Positions 6,801 to 6,956 of a DNA stretch of 6,956 nt are shown one piece after another. The translations under genes were made by a program, and so were the position numbers. The DNA is from Acholeplasmatales bacterium (GTDB lineage Bacteria; Bacillota_I; Bacilli_A; Acholeplasmatales; Anaeroplasmataceae). The notes beneath the pieces were generated by a model. It ran no database searches. It was not told the origin of the DNA and saw only the letters and a program-made list of their open reading frames with translations. Each line of letters opens with the position of its first letter. Within the stretch, counting starts at the first letter, position 1. The stretch lies in NCBI GenBank assembly GCA_016282815.1, contig JAEELU010000129.1, positions 1 to 6,956 of the forward strand, written 5' to 3'.

Positions 6801-6809
6801 GCGTTTTAT
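6783..6809. repeat. Inverted repeat overlapping the esterase promoter -35
   Basis: ATAAAAC (6783-6789) and GTTTTAT (6803-6809) are perfect 7-base inverted arms separated by 13 bases. The centre falls on the weak -35 of the esterase-like gene. It is a possible operator, but could be chance in AT-rich DNA. Confidence 0.3.
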
Positions 6810-6822
6810 ATGACAACTTTCG

Positions 6823-6853
6823 ACAAAATTTGACGTTTTTTCGAATATTTTGT
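6823..6853. repeat. Inverted repeat bracketing the plus-strand promoter
   Basis: ACAAAAT (6823-6829) and ATTTTGT (6847-6853) are perfect 7-base inverted arms with a 17-base spacer. They flank the -35 box and touch the first base of the -10 box of the divergent gene, so protein bound here would interfere with polymerase. This fits an autoregulated repressor, but no regulator is proven. Confidence 0.35.
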
Positions 6854-6858
6854 ATAAT
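6830..6858 (+). promoter_or_regulatory. Sigma-A-type promoter of the divergent plus-strand gene
   Basis: TTGACG (6830-6835), a 17-base spacer, and a perfect TATAAT (6853-6858). This is the best promoter in the window. The expected transcript start, about 6864-6866, falls inside the AGGTGG ribosome binding site at 6862-6867. Confidence 0.8.
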
Positions 6859-6875
6859 TTTAGGTGGTGATGAAT

Positions 6876-6956
6876 ATGTATAACACAAAGGATTCAATTA
6901 AATTTATGATGGCAAAGGTATTCTTTACTCTTGCTGATTTTAAATATGATACTATC
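6876..6956 (+). CDS. Start of a divergent gene, possibly a TetR-family regulator
   Basis: Only the first 27 codons are visible, and the frame is open to the window edge. The ATG at 6876 is preferred because AGGTGG lies 8 bases upstream (6862-6867); an in-frame ATG at 6870 is possible and would add two residues. The visible peptide begins MYNTKDSIKF and continues with MAKVFFTLADFKYDTI. A short charged start, an amphipathic helix and a Phe-Lys-Tyr-Asp-Thr-Ile segment resemble helix 1 and the following turn of TetR/AcrR DNA-binding domains. Position, divergent from the esterase-like gene with inverted repeats between them, also suits a local regulator. The coding call is fairly good; the family call is tentative because the helix-turn-helix itself is outside the window. 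Confidence 0.5.
   Translation, partial: MYNTKDSIKFMMAKVFFTLADFKYDTI

Noticed and set aside
1..6956. tRNA or rRNA genes, CRISPR array, insertion sequence or integration site
   Set aside because: Nearly all the window is accounted for by intact coding sequence; I saw no cloverleaf, spaced direct repeats, transposase or terminal inverted repeats.

Overview
The window is AT-rich DNA, apparently from a low-GC Gram-positive bacterium (Bacillota; perhaps an uncultured gut Erysipelotrichia or Mollicutes-related lineage). The evidence is strong GGAGG-type ribosome binding sites, sigma-A-like promoters, two type II lipoproteins with long Ser/Thr-rich spacers, and the gene families present. The tryptophan codons checked (residues 84, 240 and 339 of the esterase-like protein, residue 159 of the first lipoprotein) are TGG and every visible stop is TAA or TAG. 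This fits the standard bacterial code better than the mycoplasma code. The lineage is an inference.

Layout: everything except the last ~90 bases is on the minus strand. Read in transcription order from the right, 6743-4773 encodes a large secreted lipoprotein. It has an SGNH/GDSL esterase domain of the rhamnogalacturonan acetylesterase type, a helical linker and a C-terminal beta-rich domain. It ends in a Rho-independent terminator that overlaps its stop codon. A 136-base gap (4637-4772) follows, holding that terminator, a 17-base palindrome and a probable promoter. Then comes a four-gene chain in which every junction overlaps: metF (methylene-THF reductase), a stand-alone MetH reactivation-domain protein, metH (cobalamin-dependent methionine synthase lacking the reactivation domain), and a DUF4430-type lipoprotein that runs off the left edge. 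At the right edge, a short divergent intergenic region with two promoters separates the esterase-like gene from the start of a plus-strand gene, possibly a TetR-family regulator.

How the genes fit together: MetF makes 5-methyl-THF, MetH transfers the methyl group to homocysteine through cobalamin, and the separate reactivation protein would use S-adenosylmethionine to rescue oxidised cobalamin. The fourth gene starts inside the metH 3' end with its own strong ribosome binding site. It encodes a surface lipoprotein with the fold family of the transcobalamin/intrinsic-factor C-terminal domain. The most interesting hypothesis here is that it captures cobalamin or another corrinoid for the MetH made from the same transcript. 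The esterase-like gene looks like a separate transcription unit concerned with plant or host polysaccharide.
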